From assembly GCA_910589415.1 (NCBI GenBank), contig OU342633.1, positions 43,840,210-43,904,209 on the forward strand: 64,000 nucleotides of DNA, given 5' to 3'. The notes beneath the pieces were generated by a model. It saw only the letters and a program-made list of their open reading frames with translations, was not told where the DNA came from and searched no databases. Position numbers and translations under genes: made by a program. Below, in pieces: positions 46,301 to 57,100 of the stretch (positions are counted from its first letter, which is position 1; every line of letters starts with the position of its first letter). Source of the DNA: Malachius bipustulatus (Eukaryota > Arthropoda > Insecta > Coleoptera > Melyridae).

Positions 46301-46964
46301 CCCAAAACCGATTTCTTGTAAACAATACGGGCATAAACCATAAACGAAGTAGAATTTTGAGACGCTTTTTGTATGCAATAATGATAGTTGATTGTAAAAC
46401 AATCTGCATACGAAATTCCGGTGTTTGAAATTTCTACATCAACGCCGTAGAGACAGTCTGGTTTTGAGCACGGCAGCAACGTCTATAATTAAAATTTTAT
46501 ATAACGCACACAATTATTACACCTACTGTAGAACATAAACGTGACCTGAGTTTCGGTAGCAAAAGTACATTTAGATCCGAACGGTATTTCAATTGGTGCA
46601 GTCAAAGTGATCACTCTGGTTTGAGAGTGTTGCTGAGCGTTGTTGCTCCATGGCTTCTGAATTATATCCGTGCATTTTCGACTTGTGAAAAAATCATACA
46701 TAAACGTCGCATCGGTGAACAATAACGCAAACAATTTATCGATATTCATCGGGATAACTTCATTTAAAATTAATCTGCCTTCATGGGGAGAAGTACACTT
46801 GATAGGACCAGAATCATCTCTGAAATTAATATAAATTGTATTCAAGTCAAGGGAGATACTTACTCTAGACTCTAGCACCTTTTGTCGGTATCAGATTCTG
46901 ATAAATCACTGATCTGAGGCAGCTCCAAGGAGTCCGACACATCTAAGTATTTTTGATGTCTCAT
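37330..46964 (-). CDS. GRAM-less Aster/GRAMD1 paralogue (VASt plus membrane anchor)
   Basis: Seven coding exons on the minus strand: 46879-46964, 46546-46819, 46290-46482, 46075-46239, 38049-38193, 37508-37628 and 37330-37449, 367 aa. Every junction has GT-AG and preserves frame. It corresponds to the C-terminal half of the neighbouring Aster gene: SESDTDKR linker, VASt-type domain (HEGRLILNEVIPMNIDKLFALLFTD..., SYADCFTINYHYCIQK, GLIKGFIEKSTWSGLDDFF), one transmembrane segment (ITLITLLILLVGLNALLY) and the C-terminal tail (YEEWIQLL ... RVKESIELLKQ). Exon sizes 193 and 121 are identical to the parent. No GRAM domain was found upstream, so ATG 46964 is the probable start. The 7.9-kb intron hosts MTG2 and a LINE. 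The first donor (AAAG/GTGCTA) is the weakest splice site. It could be an ER-anchored sterol-binding protein lacking the membrane-contact sensor. Confidence 0.78.
37751..37811. repeat. Palindromic CCAAT-ended repeat
   Basis: 14-bp perfect inverted arms GAATCTGATTGGCT (37751-37764) and AGCCAATCAGATTC (37798-37811), with a centre containing GGTCCACTCC. The same arrangement is found at 62203-62260 and, diverged, at 15961-16026. It lies in an intron of the Aster paralogue. Probably a MITE core. Confidence 0.6.
38322..39500 (-). CDS. MTG2: MTG2, mitochondrial Obg-family ribosome GTPase
   Basis: Intronless ORF of 392 aa (human MTG2/GTPBP5 406). It is an Obg-type GTPase that assists assembly of the mitochondrial large ribosomal subunit at the inner membrane. 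The N-terminus is basic and Asn/Arg-rich (NIKALYTNSRAVTKRILKN), compatible with a mitochondrial presequence. The glycine-rich Obg fold follows (GCGGNGLPKFGGIGGQGG, about residues 40-57). The G domain has G1 GFPNAGKST (169-177), G2 around TTIRP, G3 DLPGL (216-220) and G4 NKMD (292-295), with ISA as G5. Either ATG 39500 or ATG 39491 could start translation. It is nested on the same strand in the large intron of the Aster paralogue. An NRF-1-type site lies 210 bp upstream. Confidence 0.95.
   Translation of the reverse strand: MFKMVQLNIKALYTNSRAVTKRILKNQSFRDTLFINVQAGCGGNGLPKFGGIGGQGGSVKVTAKENISLDEVYKKNKSNQYVAKNGKNSTHNFIIGPPGDDLNIDVPVGISFYTERGKKLGEVNKDGEQLVLAKGGTGGHPKNGYFGTKGQMYPVRLDLKLIADIGLVGFPNAGKSTILNAVSHARSKVASYPFTTIRPHIGIMQFDDLRRISMADLPGLIEGAYANKGMGHSFLRHVERTKLLLLVVDINGFQLSVQYPHRSCLETVMLLNKELELYNKELLKKPAMLVVNKMDSPGAEKNFESIRDYLKDLTKAAPLVPEELRSDEVLSFSEILAISARDSQRDVVELKEKLRALLDVAYDDKDEDFEEKSADLYSDLKRKMKEIGPRLV
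39710..39720. promoter_or_regulatory. NRF-1-type site GCGCATGCGCA upstream of MTG2
   Basis: Matches the NRF-1 palindromic core, 210 bp upstream of the MTG2 start. NRF-1 family factors control nuclear genes for mitochondrial function in animals, so the placement is plausible. Not tested. Confidence 0.45.
40114..40125 (+). repeat. LINE target-site duplication, 5' copy
   Basis: AATTTGAAATTG, identical to 45908-45919 on the other side of the LINE. Confidence 0.88.
40336..41817 (+). CDS. LINE ORF1 (gag-like nucleic-acid-binding protein)
   Basis: 493 aa. It is the putative RNA-binding protein that packages LINE RNA. The N-terminal ~90 residues are Asn/Ser/Gln-rich. A gag-like RRM-type region spans about 90-235 (VAVKKL-like start LAVAKKLLLLNFENVVKMEK, AVFFTGPKDANKF). 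Then come three zinc-knuckle-like motifs (CQGCLLYGHIQKHC, CKNCGSNTPHTGEC and CIHCNSNQHPSISKQC). The C-terminus is Ser/Thr/Gln-rich. The ORF overlaps the ORF2 start by 29 nt, in a different frame. Intact. Confidence 0.88.
   Translation: MPPDPGGGKKLSDRLKFLYKDSDIGPYQVNIESISTVNKLPVTATNDFSQSNNSQNSNANASTDNVNKANTLPQTQSINSQNRNVGNFSPLAVAKKLLLLNFENVVKMEKKGRNRLAVFFTGPKDANKFIQDERLISWGYNCYIPTNLVSCKGIVRHVDKDLTDTELINYSRAHNQQILNVKRMNRRVAGVGGEATYVPTGTVLYTFSGKYIPYEVELFRVPLRVEVYVPPIIQCQGCLLYGHIQKHCNSRPRCKNCGSNTPHTGECQPKCIHCNSNQHPSISKQCSEYDRQLNIRQIMAADNLSFYDASLRLPKQTSQNKSFLTRSRDFPELPVTSSSTSTPSHHSLMQTHDRRKFLSQPMLSYSSKVITSTPNKRKKIVQSPQPGYSKAEHNYCLISPNSRSPSTNQSTPISNAQTASIKPTGTQLTTERELSDFITTLNTLQREQALKLLNNLKLQTNNTSQHQLPAHQSLMDCQSKEVHPNVNEELDEY
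41789..45508 (+). CDS. LINE ORF2 (endonuclease, reverse transcriptase, RNase H)
   Basis: 1239 aa polyprotein that carries out target-primed reverse transcription. An APE-type endonuclease occupies about residues 15-235 (LQWNIRS, NETWL, GDLNAHH). Its usual SDH motif reads SNH here (GLSNHYPT). The RT spans about 430-800, with SYRPIALSSCVGKTLE, FLDLKGAFDSV, GLPQGSSLSPILFN and the catalytic YADD. RNase H spans about 950-1090, with YTDA, AE, TDS and NDIAD giving the D-E-D-D set. A C-terminal Cys/His motif follows (CECG ... HIFFSC). No frameshifts. Translation may depend on the overlap with ORF1. Confidence 0.92.
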   Translation: MSMKNLMSINATQTSQTNTLTLLQWNIRSYQCGIDNLKLLINDQNPDIVHLNETWLKSKHVTRLKGYNIIRADRDDGYGGIATIIHSRIPYQLISVSTAVKLPPRFQILGINTTGMNFFNIYCPPTTIIRPHFWTQLLNTLPKPFIIMGDLNAHHPTWDQQPANISGKTIATSLETHNLVSLNDGSPTLLHPPTVQKVSAVDVCISSAELSPLATWQTIDSPGLSNHYPTKCSITIAQQPRKSNNNSIYNVKRANWEKYHSTLAQHHWDRGNITYHEFTNVIIGAVKESVPKNNNNHKQHKIGMPWWDEECRDMMVKKRKALITFKNNCTMENYLNLKQLIAEFRRLTKEKKRQSYAKFCSGLNRETSLSKIWNFFRTMSKRQISHFTSLPSSKLAEDILQRIGICDINPDFNPAPNNDPEPFSLSELTYVLSQKKDTTPGLDQVTYSMLKNLPDAAFSLLLEFYNQALAGHPLPPPWKTYLIYPLLKSGKDPLNTDSYRPIALSSCVGKTLESMVKNRIEWYIENQNILPPMQSAFRKGRSLTTNIVYLTNRVLLGFTRNQYTVAVFLDLKGAFDSVNLYKLYSKILSIGIDSSLANLILNLYMNRDVYVKDNIHDLHGPEKVYRGLPQGSSLSPILFNLYIADMQDVIPPYMELIQYADDILLTTTGHDIPQLIDKMNTTLTILSHWLDDKELTVSVPKCSAMLFRKRKSTLPLPPIQYEGRPIKWESTTTYLGVKFTETLSMKPHIENIISKSQKGLNVLRASAGVRWGADPKILKLIYNGIVRSHLDFGCQILQPCPKYLLKKLDTIHNQGLRIITGCLKTTPINALQAECAEPSLETRGKKLSSSFWVKLARLHEHPLIEITRTLATYCNHPSDYWRRRQPPYTAQSFTHTEKYINNNHATTQQSLPCFQTELQTQYHTIDYTITDLHKNEDNSMQFTRMQAEWQPATIIYTDATYSSDRSGIGIYIPALNLKYAARLPDYTTIYIAEILAVHRACTMALENDLKNIAIVTDSQSALQSIAEPSFRGDSLLVSLKTKQLILDSLGVDKLIKLIWVPSHTNIKGNDIADSLAKFGSALGSTLSVSIDVTTVLPPITADIKREWIRDWGNQSVVTGRDYHSLVKTFPVNPYFVAIPYINRRHITTIIRLRTRHCLTGKRKHQLGLLDHPYCECGQIEDLQHIFFSCPLNISNLCDIYKDLSSIIPTPIDFNTLIHNLNKDTIPIIIRFLQINKIML
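45908..45919 (+). repeat. LINE target-site duplication, 3' copy
   Basis: AATTTGAAATTG, identical to 40114-40125. Confidence 0.88.
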
Positions 46965-48123
46965 TCTTCTACATTTAACATTGCAATTAAGTTTACGAGT
47001 TATTCTGTTATTATTTATTTTAACCTGCCAATTTTATTACACACCACACCTGTTTTTTTATATAATAAACAATCAGATTCTCTACAGGAAGTAAACTGTT
47101 GTTCGATAAAGTATTTTTGCTGGAATTAATTAAATATTTCCCCTTGATGATAATGGTTTTATCTTATCAGAACCTTCAATAAAAAAACAGCAAATTACTG
47201 TATAGAATAGCAATGGGAGGATGAAGGCCAGGTAGAGATTAATTATGTAATTGGCATCATTTATAAATAGCTCCTTTGTATAATATAAGAAAGTAAATAA
47301 GTTTTTTGGTTTAGAATGCATGAGAAACTTTATTATTTATTATGATTGGAATAAGGTGAATTGGAACTTATAATAGCACTTATTAAAATGATGTAGCAGT
47401 AGCATTAAGTTGACTAGGAAAACTGCTATTATTATAACTGAGCAAAGATCACAATATGAAAATTGATCAATTAAGTGATGTTTGGTAGGATGTTTCTCCA
47501 CCTGGGACATGAATCATTATTGCGGGTAACCTTTAGTGAGTGTAAGAAAAACTTTTCAAATGTTAGTTTAATTTTTCCAATAATTTTTGAAAAATCTTGT
47601 AAAGTAAAAGGGCTTATTTTTAAATCAAAATTTCACTAGCAATAGTTTTCAGAATTATTCAAGCCCCTTCCATCTCTCCTACATTCAGTGGAAACCTCGA
47701 TTTTTATTGTTTGAAAAAATCCTGCATAATTTTGTAGGGACTTCTAGAGATTTCTCAAAAGCTCCAACACATTTTTTCAGTCTATAAAACATAAATTTCT
47801 AGATGTTTATTACACTAATAACTCCAATTAAACAAGGACAAGGTAAGAAAACGATCTAGGACGATGTAACTTCAAATAAATAGTCAGACACATGACAAAT
47901 CGATAAAACAACGTGATAAATTATCTAACTTGTATATTGTAATTAAAATAAATAATGTATAATAGATTTAAAAAGGAATTATTTGGTTTAAATACTCCGT
48001 AAAAGCGGAGAGGAACGATTATTAAAACTCTATACAATACTAGAAATATGTAACACAGCTTACAAAGAGAAAACAAAAACAAAAACAACAACAACAATTA
48101 ATAATAATAATTGAACTAATGAT
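46965..48123. other. Spacer between Aster and its truncated paralogue
   Basis: 1.16 kb of AT-rich sequence containing the Aster 3' UTR and whatever promoter the truncated paralogue uses. No GRAM-encoding exon is present. No other gene was seen. Confidence 0.5.
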
Positions 48124-51100
48124 CTACAAATCTTGCTTTTGTGCACTATCTAAAGTACTCTGAGTGTCTTTGTTGTTTTGCAGGATCGTCAATACTTTTT
48201 CGGTATGAGTGGGGTGAATTGAATGCTGAAGTTCGTTTAGAGATTCTTCCGTCTAAAATCATTTTACTCTTTTACATTTTTGTTAGAACAATTAAAATAA
48301 TAATTCTCGCCTACCTGTTTTAGCAGTTTAATCGCCACTTTCAGGATCCTTTGCCATTTTTGCATTTCGACAGTGTGCAAGGTCTCCTGTTGCTGCAATA
48401 ATTTGATCCATTCTTCATGAGATTTCGGTGGATTTCTACAATAAAAACTTTTACAACAACCGTATAAGAAGTATCAAAACAAATAACTAAATCAAATATG
48501 TAATAATAAATTACTGGGGGATTCCCCTCTCTTCATAATTATTAACACGTAAAGTGCCAGGCGAGGCCAACATGGTCTCGCAAAATGAGAACAATTTTCC
48601 GACAATTCTGGCCTAGCGAGACCAATGTGGTCTCGCAGGTCTCACCAATACTTTTCGCCGCACGAGATCGCATTGGGGCTTCAAATGATTGTAAACCTTA
48701 CGGAAGTAGGAATTTAGCGGCCAGACAAGTCAGAAAACGCATTCGGCCTGGACACGGGAAGCACCAACGTGGTCTCGCATGGCCGGAAACTTTTTGACTT
48801 CAATCAACTTTCTGTTATAAATTTAATTTTATTATTTTAATTACTGGAAAATGCGGAAATGATAGAAATTAAAATCCTTTAGCTTATAAATGTCGAAAAA
48901 TTTAATGTGATTATAATTTTATGAAATTATAATTATCAATTTTATTTATTATAAAAAAAATAAAAGATCAAACAAAATTTTATTATCCTTTTGAAAATAA
49001 AAACATAAAATATTCTAAATAAAAAACATTTTTATATAATTATCTAACTCTATTTTTTAATTACATTATGCATTTGAAAGAAACATTCTAGGCAAACATG
49101 TTTGTCACAACCTGAGCACTTCAAGTCTGACTGTGGCGTCTTGGTATTTGCCACCTTTCTCCCTGACTCAGCATAGATCTTGTTAAAACAAACATTCCAA
49201 CAACGTCTACCAGATCTCCCCAATTTTTCTAATTTTTCTAACTCGCAGTTTGCAGCACCACATTGGTCTCGCTTGGCCAAAATAATGATAATTATTATTC
49301 CTGGCCGCGCGAGACCAATGTGGTGCTGCATTTTTTTTGGTAAATTTTCAATGTAAAAATTCAGTTTTTCACCAAACTAAGCACTAAGTACCATTTAAAA
49401 ATACTTTTTTTATGAAATTTATATAAACAAAGTTTTGGCCTATGGGGAAAATTTTTGTCATGTCCCATTGTGGCACTTTACGTGTTAATCTCTTATCTAA
49501 GCTAATTTTGCCATAATAATTATTACTACTAAATAAATACTTCAACAAACTATTCACTCACTTGAGAACATGTAAATCTAAGAGCGTATAAGGAGGAGTT
49601 TCTTCTAGAGTCCACAGTTTATAATATAGCATTACATTCAAAACTAGCAACAACAATAACACACCAAATATTATATAAGTCGACGTCTCGGAGCTGAATA
49701 AACTCGTCGATGTAGTTTTAATTTTACTTGTAGCACCTGGAAAAATAAAATCTTGAAAATCAGAAATTCCCCTTCATCAATTTTGCTCGATCATATTACT
49801 TTTGTAGCAGGAGCTGTCGTCGGTGTACGCCCTGGGAATAACGAGCGTCCTTTTCTTTCTCCTCCCTTTCCTTTTCAAGTTCGGGGCTCTCTCTTCACCC
49901 TCGGCGTGCAAAGCCTTGCTCAGGGCGTTGAAGAAATCTTCCAAACCGTACCAGCAGTTTTTCTCGATCATTCCTGCAAGACCAAATGTCGCCAATATGT
50001 CAAAACGAATCATAACAATCACAACGCTTACCTTTAACCAAGCCCCAGACCGATTTCTTGTATTTGATTTGCGCGTAAACCGCCATTGAACTGTCAGTTT
50101 CGGACAACTTCTGTATACAATAATGGTAGCAAACGTAGAAACTGTCTGCATATGGAATGCCTGCATTGACTACTTCTATATCTATCGCGTAAAGCTGCCC
50201 AGCTTTACTGCAAGGTAACATCACCTGGAAAATAGAAATATATCGATTTATTGACTTCATATCTATCTTCTACATTTTACAAGATTGTTTCTGTTCATTC
50301 TTATCTTATCCTGTACACACTGTCCGATTAATTAACAAATAAAATCCTTTAGTCAAACGATAATAATAAAAAAAAAAAGTGTGGCATCAGAAAACCAGTT
50401 ACCAACCTGAGTTTCGGTGACTTGACTAGTTTTGGGCCCGACCGCCGAACTAATCGGCACCGTCAGATTAACGACCCTGCTCTTACTGCTGTTCGAAGTG
50501 TTGTGGGTCCACGGCGTCTGGGTGAGGTCCGTGGTCTTGCGAGAGGCGTAAAAGTCCAGCACGAACTTGGAGCTGGTGAACAGGAGCGTGAACAGCTGAT
50601 CGATGTGGATCGGGATCACCTCGTTCATCAGGATCCGGCCCTCGTGGGCGGCCGTGCACTGGATCTTTGTGTCGCACCTGCGTACCGGACATTTCTCTCT
50701 CAAGAACGCTCACCCTAACGGAGACGAGTGAATAAACTTACTTGGTGGTTTTCTCCATGTCGGACTCGGACGTGTCCGACATGTCGGTGGGAAGCTGCAG
50801 ATCGGCATTTATGCTGTGCTTCATTTCCAAGCCGTTCGAGAAATGGCTCTCTTCGCAGCTTTTCAAATCTTCGGAAGGTAACAGGTCCATTATGCCGTCA
50901 GTCGTGCTGACGCACTCCTGGTCCTGCTGGTCAGATCGGTTTCGTTTTTAGTTTTTACAAGGTGAAAGATTCGATTTAATAAGTTCTGAGAGTGCAACAA
51001 AAGACTTCGAGTAGAAAAGATTCCATTTGAGACAATATCACGTTAGATACAGCAATGTAGTTTTTTAAACTCTTGTAAATTAGTGCAATTATCAACAATA

Positions 51101-54100
51101 ACTGATGTCGAATATCTAAAAACAGTAGTAAACCATTCCCCAGATTTGTTGCTGCGTCCCATTTTTCATATTACATTTAATTTTTCAATTTATTTCGCAA
51201 CTCTACAACATTTCCCCCTCCTACAACATCTGTAAATGAACCAAACTGAAAAAAAAAGGCACCGGCAGTAAGAGAGCTCTTGCACAACAGAGAGAGACAC
51301 AATTTCGGTTCAGCATGATTCAATTATCTTAAACCCGCAACAGGTAAATCAAGCCATAAGTACACGATTCCTTTTGTTAAATATCCGCAATCCCTATTTC
51401 AATTTAACCCTATTTATCAGTCATTCAGGAATAATTTCCCTGCAATATTCCTGTAGGTCATTCACATAGGTTCACCTGTAGGTGTCCCGTAAGTGGCGGA
51501 TAAACTCTTTAATACTTATTGTTAAGGGGAGCCCTCTAGGAGTAATGGCAACATACTAAAGAAAATTCTCAGCTTTACTTTATTACTTAATAAGTGAAAA
51601 CTAGCACAATAAATGTGGCAACATTAAGATTTTTTGTCATGTGTCATGAGAGACAAAAAATTTTCACAAAACTGGCAACCTTGTGTGTTACATACAACCC
51701 TATCTACCCGAAACCGGTTCGCTGCACTCCATTTCTTTAAGATAAGTAAGAAGTAAACCAAAACCAAAGAAAATAACCTCAAAAATCAGATAATTTCTTA
51801 GATAACTCCTTACTTCTGAAAAAGAATCTACCGAAAGCCTAGCGGAGAATTTATCTTTATCGGCCTCGGGAGCGATGTAATCCTCGTCGTCGCTCGTCAG
51901 GCCCAGCTTAGCGCCGTAGCTCCGATGAACCTAAAAAATTCCATCATCACGTCCGTCCGTACGTTTCAGAGCGACGAAAAATCGCGAGAGGATCGTTCGG
52001 GGGGTGGGAAAAAGCGACAAGACGACACGACATACCCACTGCCACATCTCCTGAGCGGTCATCGGTTGATCGAGCAGGGCGTTCTGCCACACCCGAAACA
52101 GCATCAAGTAGGTCTTGTCCCTGGCGGCGAACGTCGTGAAGAAGTACTTCTCCGTCCTGGTGGAGATTAGCACGGCGTTCGGGATGACCAGGGCGGTCTT
52201 CTCTTTGGTTATCGCGGCCACCTCTTTCCATTTTAACGTTAGGTTCGTCTCCCAGCCGAAAATGTTCGCATAGAAGCACAGGTAGTTCTGGGTGACGTAG
52301 AGCCTGCCCTGGACCAGGATGTCCTTTTGCAGGGCGCAGGAGTAATCTGAAATTAATAACAAAGTGAAAATCGATTTGATTCAAATTATTTCATTGTTCT
52401 AAGTTATTGACGCAATTACCAAATTTTAACTGGATAGTGAAGACATAATTATAAAATGGTAATTTAAAGTTGATATTATCGATTATATAAATTGACAAGC
52501 AATGCTCTTTCTTGCTCCATACTATGTAGTAATAGCAGTAACTTTAATAGAATAGTAAGTACATAGTACTGTACGTTTCCAAACATAAATCCACCTATAG
52601 CTTACTCGTTTTATAATTGATTGACTAATTAACATTTCATGCGAGCATATCTTCAATTATTTAAGCCCAACACAGGTGTTTGAATGAATACTTGCTACAA
52701 TGAGAGATCAATATCGTTTAAATGGTGTTTTTCTTGTTCCCTTTTTTTCATAAGCATTATTAAGCTAATTTTTTATTTCTCACAGTTCGAATTTTTACTT
52801 CTAATTTAGTAATTAATAAACTATGTATAAAACTGCAAAAGAAAGACTGAGAAAATCGCTTTTTAAGATGTTCTGGAAGAGGGATAGAGGAAATGATCTA
52901 AACCTGAATTTCAGGAACAGTAGAAAAAATCTTCTACAATTCCAACACTGCCTTTTTGGTTTGAAGAAACGACTCAAATAAAAGATTTCTTGACAAGATG
53001 GCAACCAACTTGGATGGATCACTTTTACAACTCTTTTTCCATTATTACTTGGTTGATTTCTGTCTTGAATAATAATCTCATGCTGATCATTTTCTTCAAT
53101 TTGGTTACTGTAATCAAATTTTCAAACATGTGAGAAAAACGTAAAAACGTTTGTAAAGTAGTTCCATTTTTACTGCTTCCACCCCCCCCCCCCCCCTCAC
53201 AACTATCGTCATATAAAGATATTTATTTTTATGAGATAGCATGTTCTGGATTTATTTAGAAATAAATGGAGTTGTTTACCTGTTCCTATTGCCTGTATGA
53301 ATTTGCATGTTCTAGATCTAGACAGTTGATGTGTTGTAACGTTTTTACATCATTTATTAAATTTTTGTCACCCCTAGCGCCACCTGTTGACGAGAAGAAC
53401 AAGTAGTTTGGCGTAGATCGACACCAGCTCTGAGTTTCCCGCTTTCAAGCTGGGTTACAGTTTTCTTCTACCAGTTCCATTTTGTAGGATGATAAACAAA
53501 TAGATACTATGAAAAATACCGGTCACAGATACCTTGTCTTAACGCGACTTGATATGCATTTCGAAATGTGCAGAGCTTTTCCTCTCTTCAAAGGGGGATG
53601 TAGCCATTTTTTTTGGTATCTCGAACAAGCTACACACTACTAAGTTCTCCCTTCAATTACCCCAAGGACCGACATTATTCGGGTAAGAAAACAATCTTGA
53701 ACTATCTAATTAAGTTCTATTCTAATGGAACTTATTTTTGTTCTAGTCTTTCTTTTTCTTTTTCTTCTCTCTGAACTCCCTTTGGAATTAAGCTTCCGGT
53801 ACCTTAGCCTGCATCTCCAAGAAGTTTTCTTGGAAGACGCCATCTTCATATCCTTCAAAATAAGTAGATCTATATCTGGCATCATTAGAAAGATCACTCC
53901 AGTTTCCTGAAGGGCCCACTGCTCATCCAGCACTAAAAGTGGAAATCAACATCTCACATCGAATATTTTTGGACTTCCATCTGTCTATTGAAGGACACCA
54001 ACTAGAGCATGTGTTTCAAGCGGAGCCCAGGAGCTGAACACCATTTGGTAGCCCTGAAGGAGGTTTCCGTCTTTCCCTCTGAGAGCATAAACTACGTTCC

Positions 54101-57100
54101 TGCCTCTCTATAGGTGTCTACTTCAATCTTTCGGTAGAAACAAAGGTGGAGCATGTAAGCTAACCCCATAATCTCTCGTGTGTTTCGACTAAATTGAAGA
54201 ATTGTTATTTATATCATAAATTAAAATTTTATCATATAAATTTATATCACTATCTTTTACGAATTTTGCTATAATTATTGATATTATAACAAGACCGCTC
54301 TGGAAAAATTCTAGTAGTTGTTTCTTTAACATTCCAGTACCAGTTTCACCATTTTGTTTGTTTACATTTTACATACTTTTTTTATAATGTCAATGACACG
54401 TTCGCGACAGTTCGACACAGGTCTCTGGAATGACGCGTTGACGGCCGATGGGAGTTCTGCAATCTACGAGAATGTGCCTACTGTTTCGATGGTGCGTCAG
54501 AGGACTAGTTATAAGAACCTGCGTGTGGCTGGAAGTGGTTGTAGTATCCTGGAAGTGACTGGTGAAAGCTGAAGTATAGTAAGGAAGACAGAGCAGTAGT
54601 ATCTTGGAAGTGACTAGTGAGAGCTGAAGTATAGACAGAGCAGTAGTGAAGTGAAGTAGTATAATAGTAAGGAAGTCAGTAGTGACAGTATAGCAGATAG
54701 TATAGATAGACAAGTTGGTGTAGTATCTGTGAGTGGAGACAAGAGAACAGCTGTGCTTGATTATTTTGATTTAGATGTTATAAGTACTTTCTACTTGTGG
54801 TGTTAATCAATAAAGGAATTTCCAGACTTTTAGTGGTGGATTTATTATAATAACACGAGCAGGTGAGTTCCGAACTCGCGACCTTCGGCTCGGTAGGCAG
54901 CGGACTGAACCACTAGGCTACGCGAGTCTCTAGTTAGGCTGTTATCTTAATTATTATTACCTGAGTCATACCTCATACCTGACTTTTATCATGAATACGA
55001 TTATTAAATAGAAGTTAATTTGCCATAGAATTCCCCATTAATTGAAGTGTAAACATTCCTGTAAATACTACTTTTATGAAATTTCGAGGTTATTTTTCAG
55101 CATAGGGAACAACCCTGACTATTGCAGTCATAGAAAACAGGAACAAATAAAACCCTGAGTGAATTTTGATACTTTTTATAGCCCAGTTACCGGTAAAGTT
55201 TAATAATTGATATTACCACCTTTACGTTACGAATGTTACTACAGTCCCACGTAATTTGAGTAGGATTTTGGTAAGTAATTTACTTTATCAGGAGCGTAAC
55301 AGTGCATTCGAGTTAGCCAAGCTCATAATGCCATCTCTAGAACGAACTGAGCCTACCGATGATGACAGAACTATTTGACGTTGTAAATGTCATTCTAAAA
55401 AACCTGCCATGGCATATAAGAGCACCAGTCTGAGAATGGGAGACAATATCAATTGGGAAATAATAAATGTAAGATCAGAAGGGACGATAAGAAGAAGAAG
55501 GCTAGTAAGTGGGGCTATAGACAGTGGAGAGAAGTTTGGAATGTGAATGTAAAATAGGAGAAGAGCAAGAGTAAAAGAGAAGAGTCGCTGAGTGAAGGAT
55601 CTATGACAGAGTGAGACTAAAGAAGAAGAATTGAGGTTACAAAGGTAAATAAATAAAGATTGACTGGGACACGTTTGTCTGCAAATCGACTCACCTACGA
55701 CGAGCCTCTCGTCGTCGGGGACGTCCTTGAACAGTCTCTTGAAATCCTCGGATCTCGACTTGTACGTCGGATAGAAGGAATTGAACCACGACGATTTCTT
55801 CTTGGAACGGATCTCCTTGCGGTCCTTTCCTAGAATGCTGGACGCGTCGTTCTTGCTCGAGTCAGACGGCAGGCTGATCTCAAAGTTACTGTTCCTGTTG
55901 CTCCCGTTGCTCTCTATACTCTGAAAAGTGAACCCACCAAAATCATTATTTTCATCGATATATTATTTTCAATATCTATCATTAAAGAGCACCTTTCACC
56001 AATCAGATGATCATCTATACCTCATGGCCGCTTCTCCGAAATTGTTTTTCTAGCAACATCAGCTACTGCACGTTATTTCGGCCGTGAGGTATAATCATTA
56101 ACATAATTTAATGCGATTTATTAGAAAGGAATTAAAAAATCATTTGCTAGAATATTCCACCCACCAGTCCCAGCACCCTTTTATAAGACAACAAGAAGTG
56201 TATGTGTAACTCTCCTAAAATGCATTTCTGTGTTACATTAACTACATCATTACATTCGAAGCTTGTAAAATGTAAATACATCTTTAGGTAAGAATTATAA
56301 ATCAAAAATATTAATTAGATTAGATAAGTATATACACATGATAAGTATTGCATACCACTTCAAATTGACACATTTCCATTTAGGTATATCAAACCCCCCC
56401 TCCCAAAAAAAAAAAAAAAAACTGAAAGATAAACAATAAATTGTTCAAGAACTCAGTAACGATAAGAGAAAAGATATTATTACACCTAATTGGTAGTTAG
56501 TTACTCAATTAGACTTAGACAAAATAACGAATTATTCCGTAATAGGAAAAAAGTAACAGATACAGACAGATAAGCAACGAGCAAAGGAAACATTCAATAA
56601 TAACATCTCATTAAAGGTGGTAATAAATTTATTTGCTCTTGCCATTACTGTATTGTATTAAATTATATATGGACCATTGACAGCGTGAAAAATCATCACT
56701 CTAATTTGATATAAACAGGGCGCTTCGATACTTATGCACGCACGCTCATTTCCATGCAAATAAACAAACAAACACAAAGCTTTCTCTATATTAAATTAAG
56801 TAATAACAATTATTGTTTATGTATGGTGTATGCACGAAATATGATGTTTAATTAATTATTATAAAGCATTTCAGTGTTTAACACTATAATAAAAGTAAAA
56901 AGATAAGGGACAAGTGACGAGTACTTTACAAAAAATGCACAAACACAATAATAATTATAAAACTAGCAAGGCAATTTTATTTGGCAATAAACAATTGGAT
57001 TGCAAAAAACTGCTCGATTAAGTCTGATAATAATAATTAGGAGACATAATTCAAACAAATTGAAGATACGAAAAAGTAATGGAAGAATACTTAAAAATGT

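Noticed and set aside
37330..50926. The duplicated VASt-to-tail exons as a mutually exclusive 3' cassette of the Aster gene
   Set aside because: The parental GRAM-side exon ends in phase 0, but the only acceptor-like site before 46964 would enter in phase 1, and it lacks a pyrimidine tract. A separate start at 46964 fits better. RNA could still overturn this.
53706..53933. Lys/Arg-rich 75-codon minus-strand ORF in an Aster intron
   Set aside because: Composition follows a TTC/CTT-rich tract, and no family was recognised.
54845..54935. Functional tRNA gene on the minus strand
   Set aside because: A- and B-box-like motifs are present, but the acceptor stem does not pair and no plausible cloverleaf closes, so it is called a SINE head.
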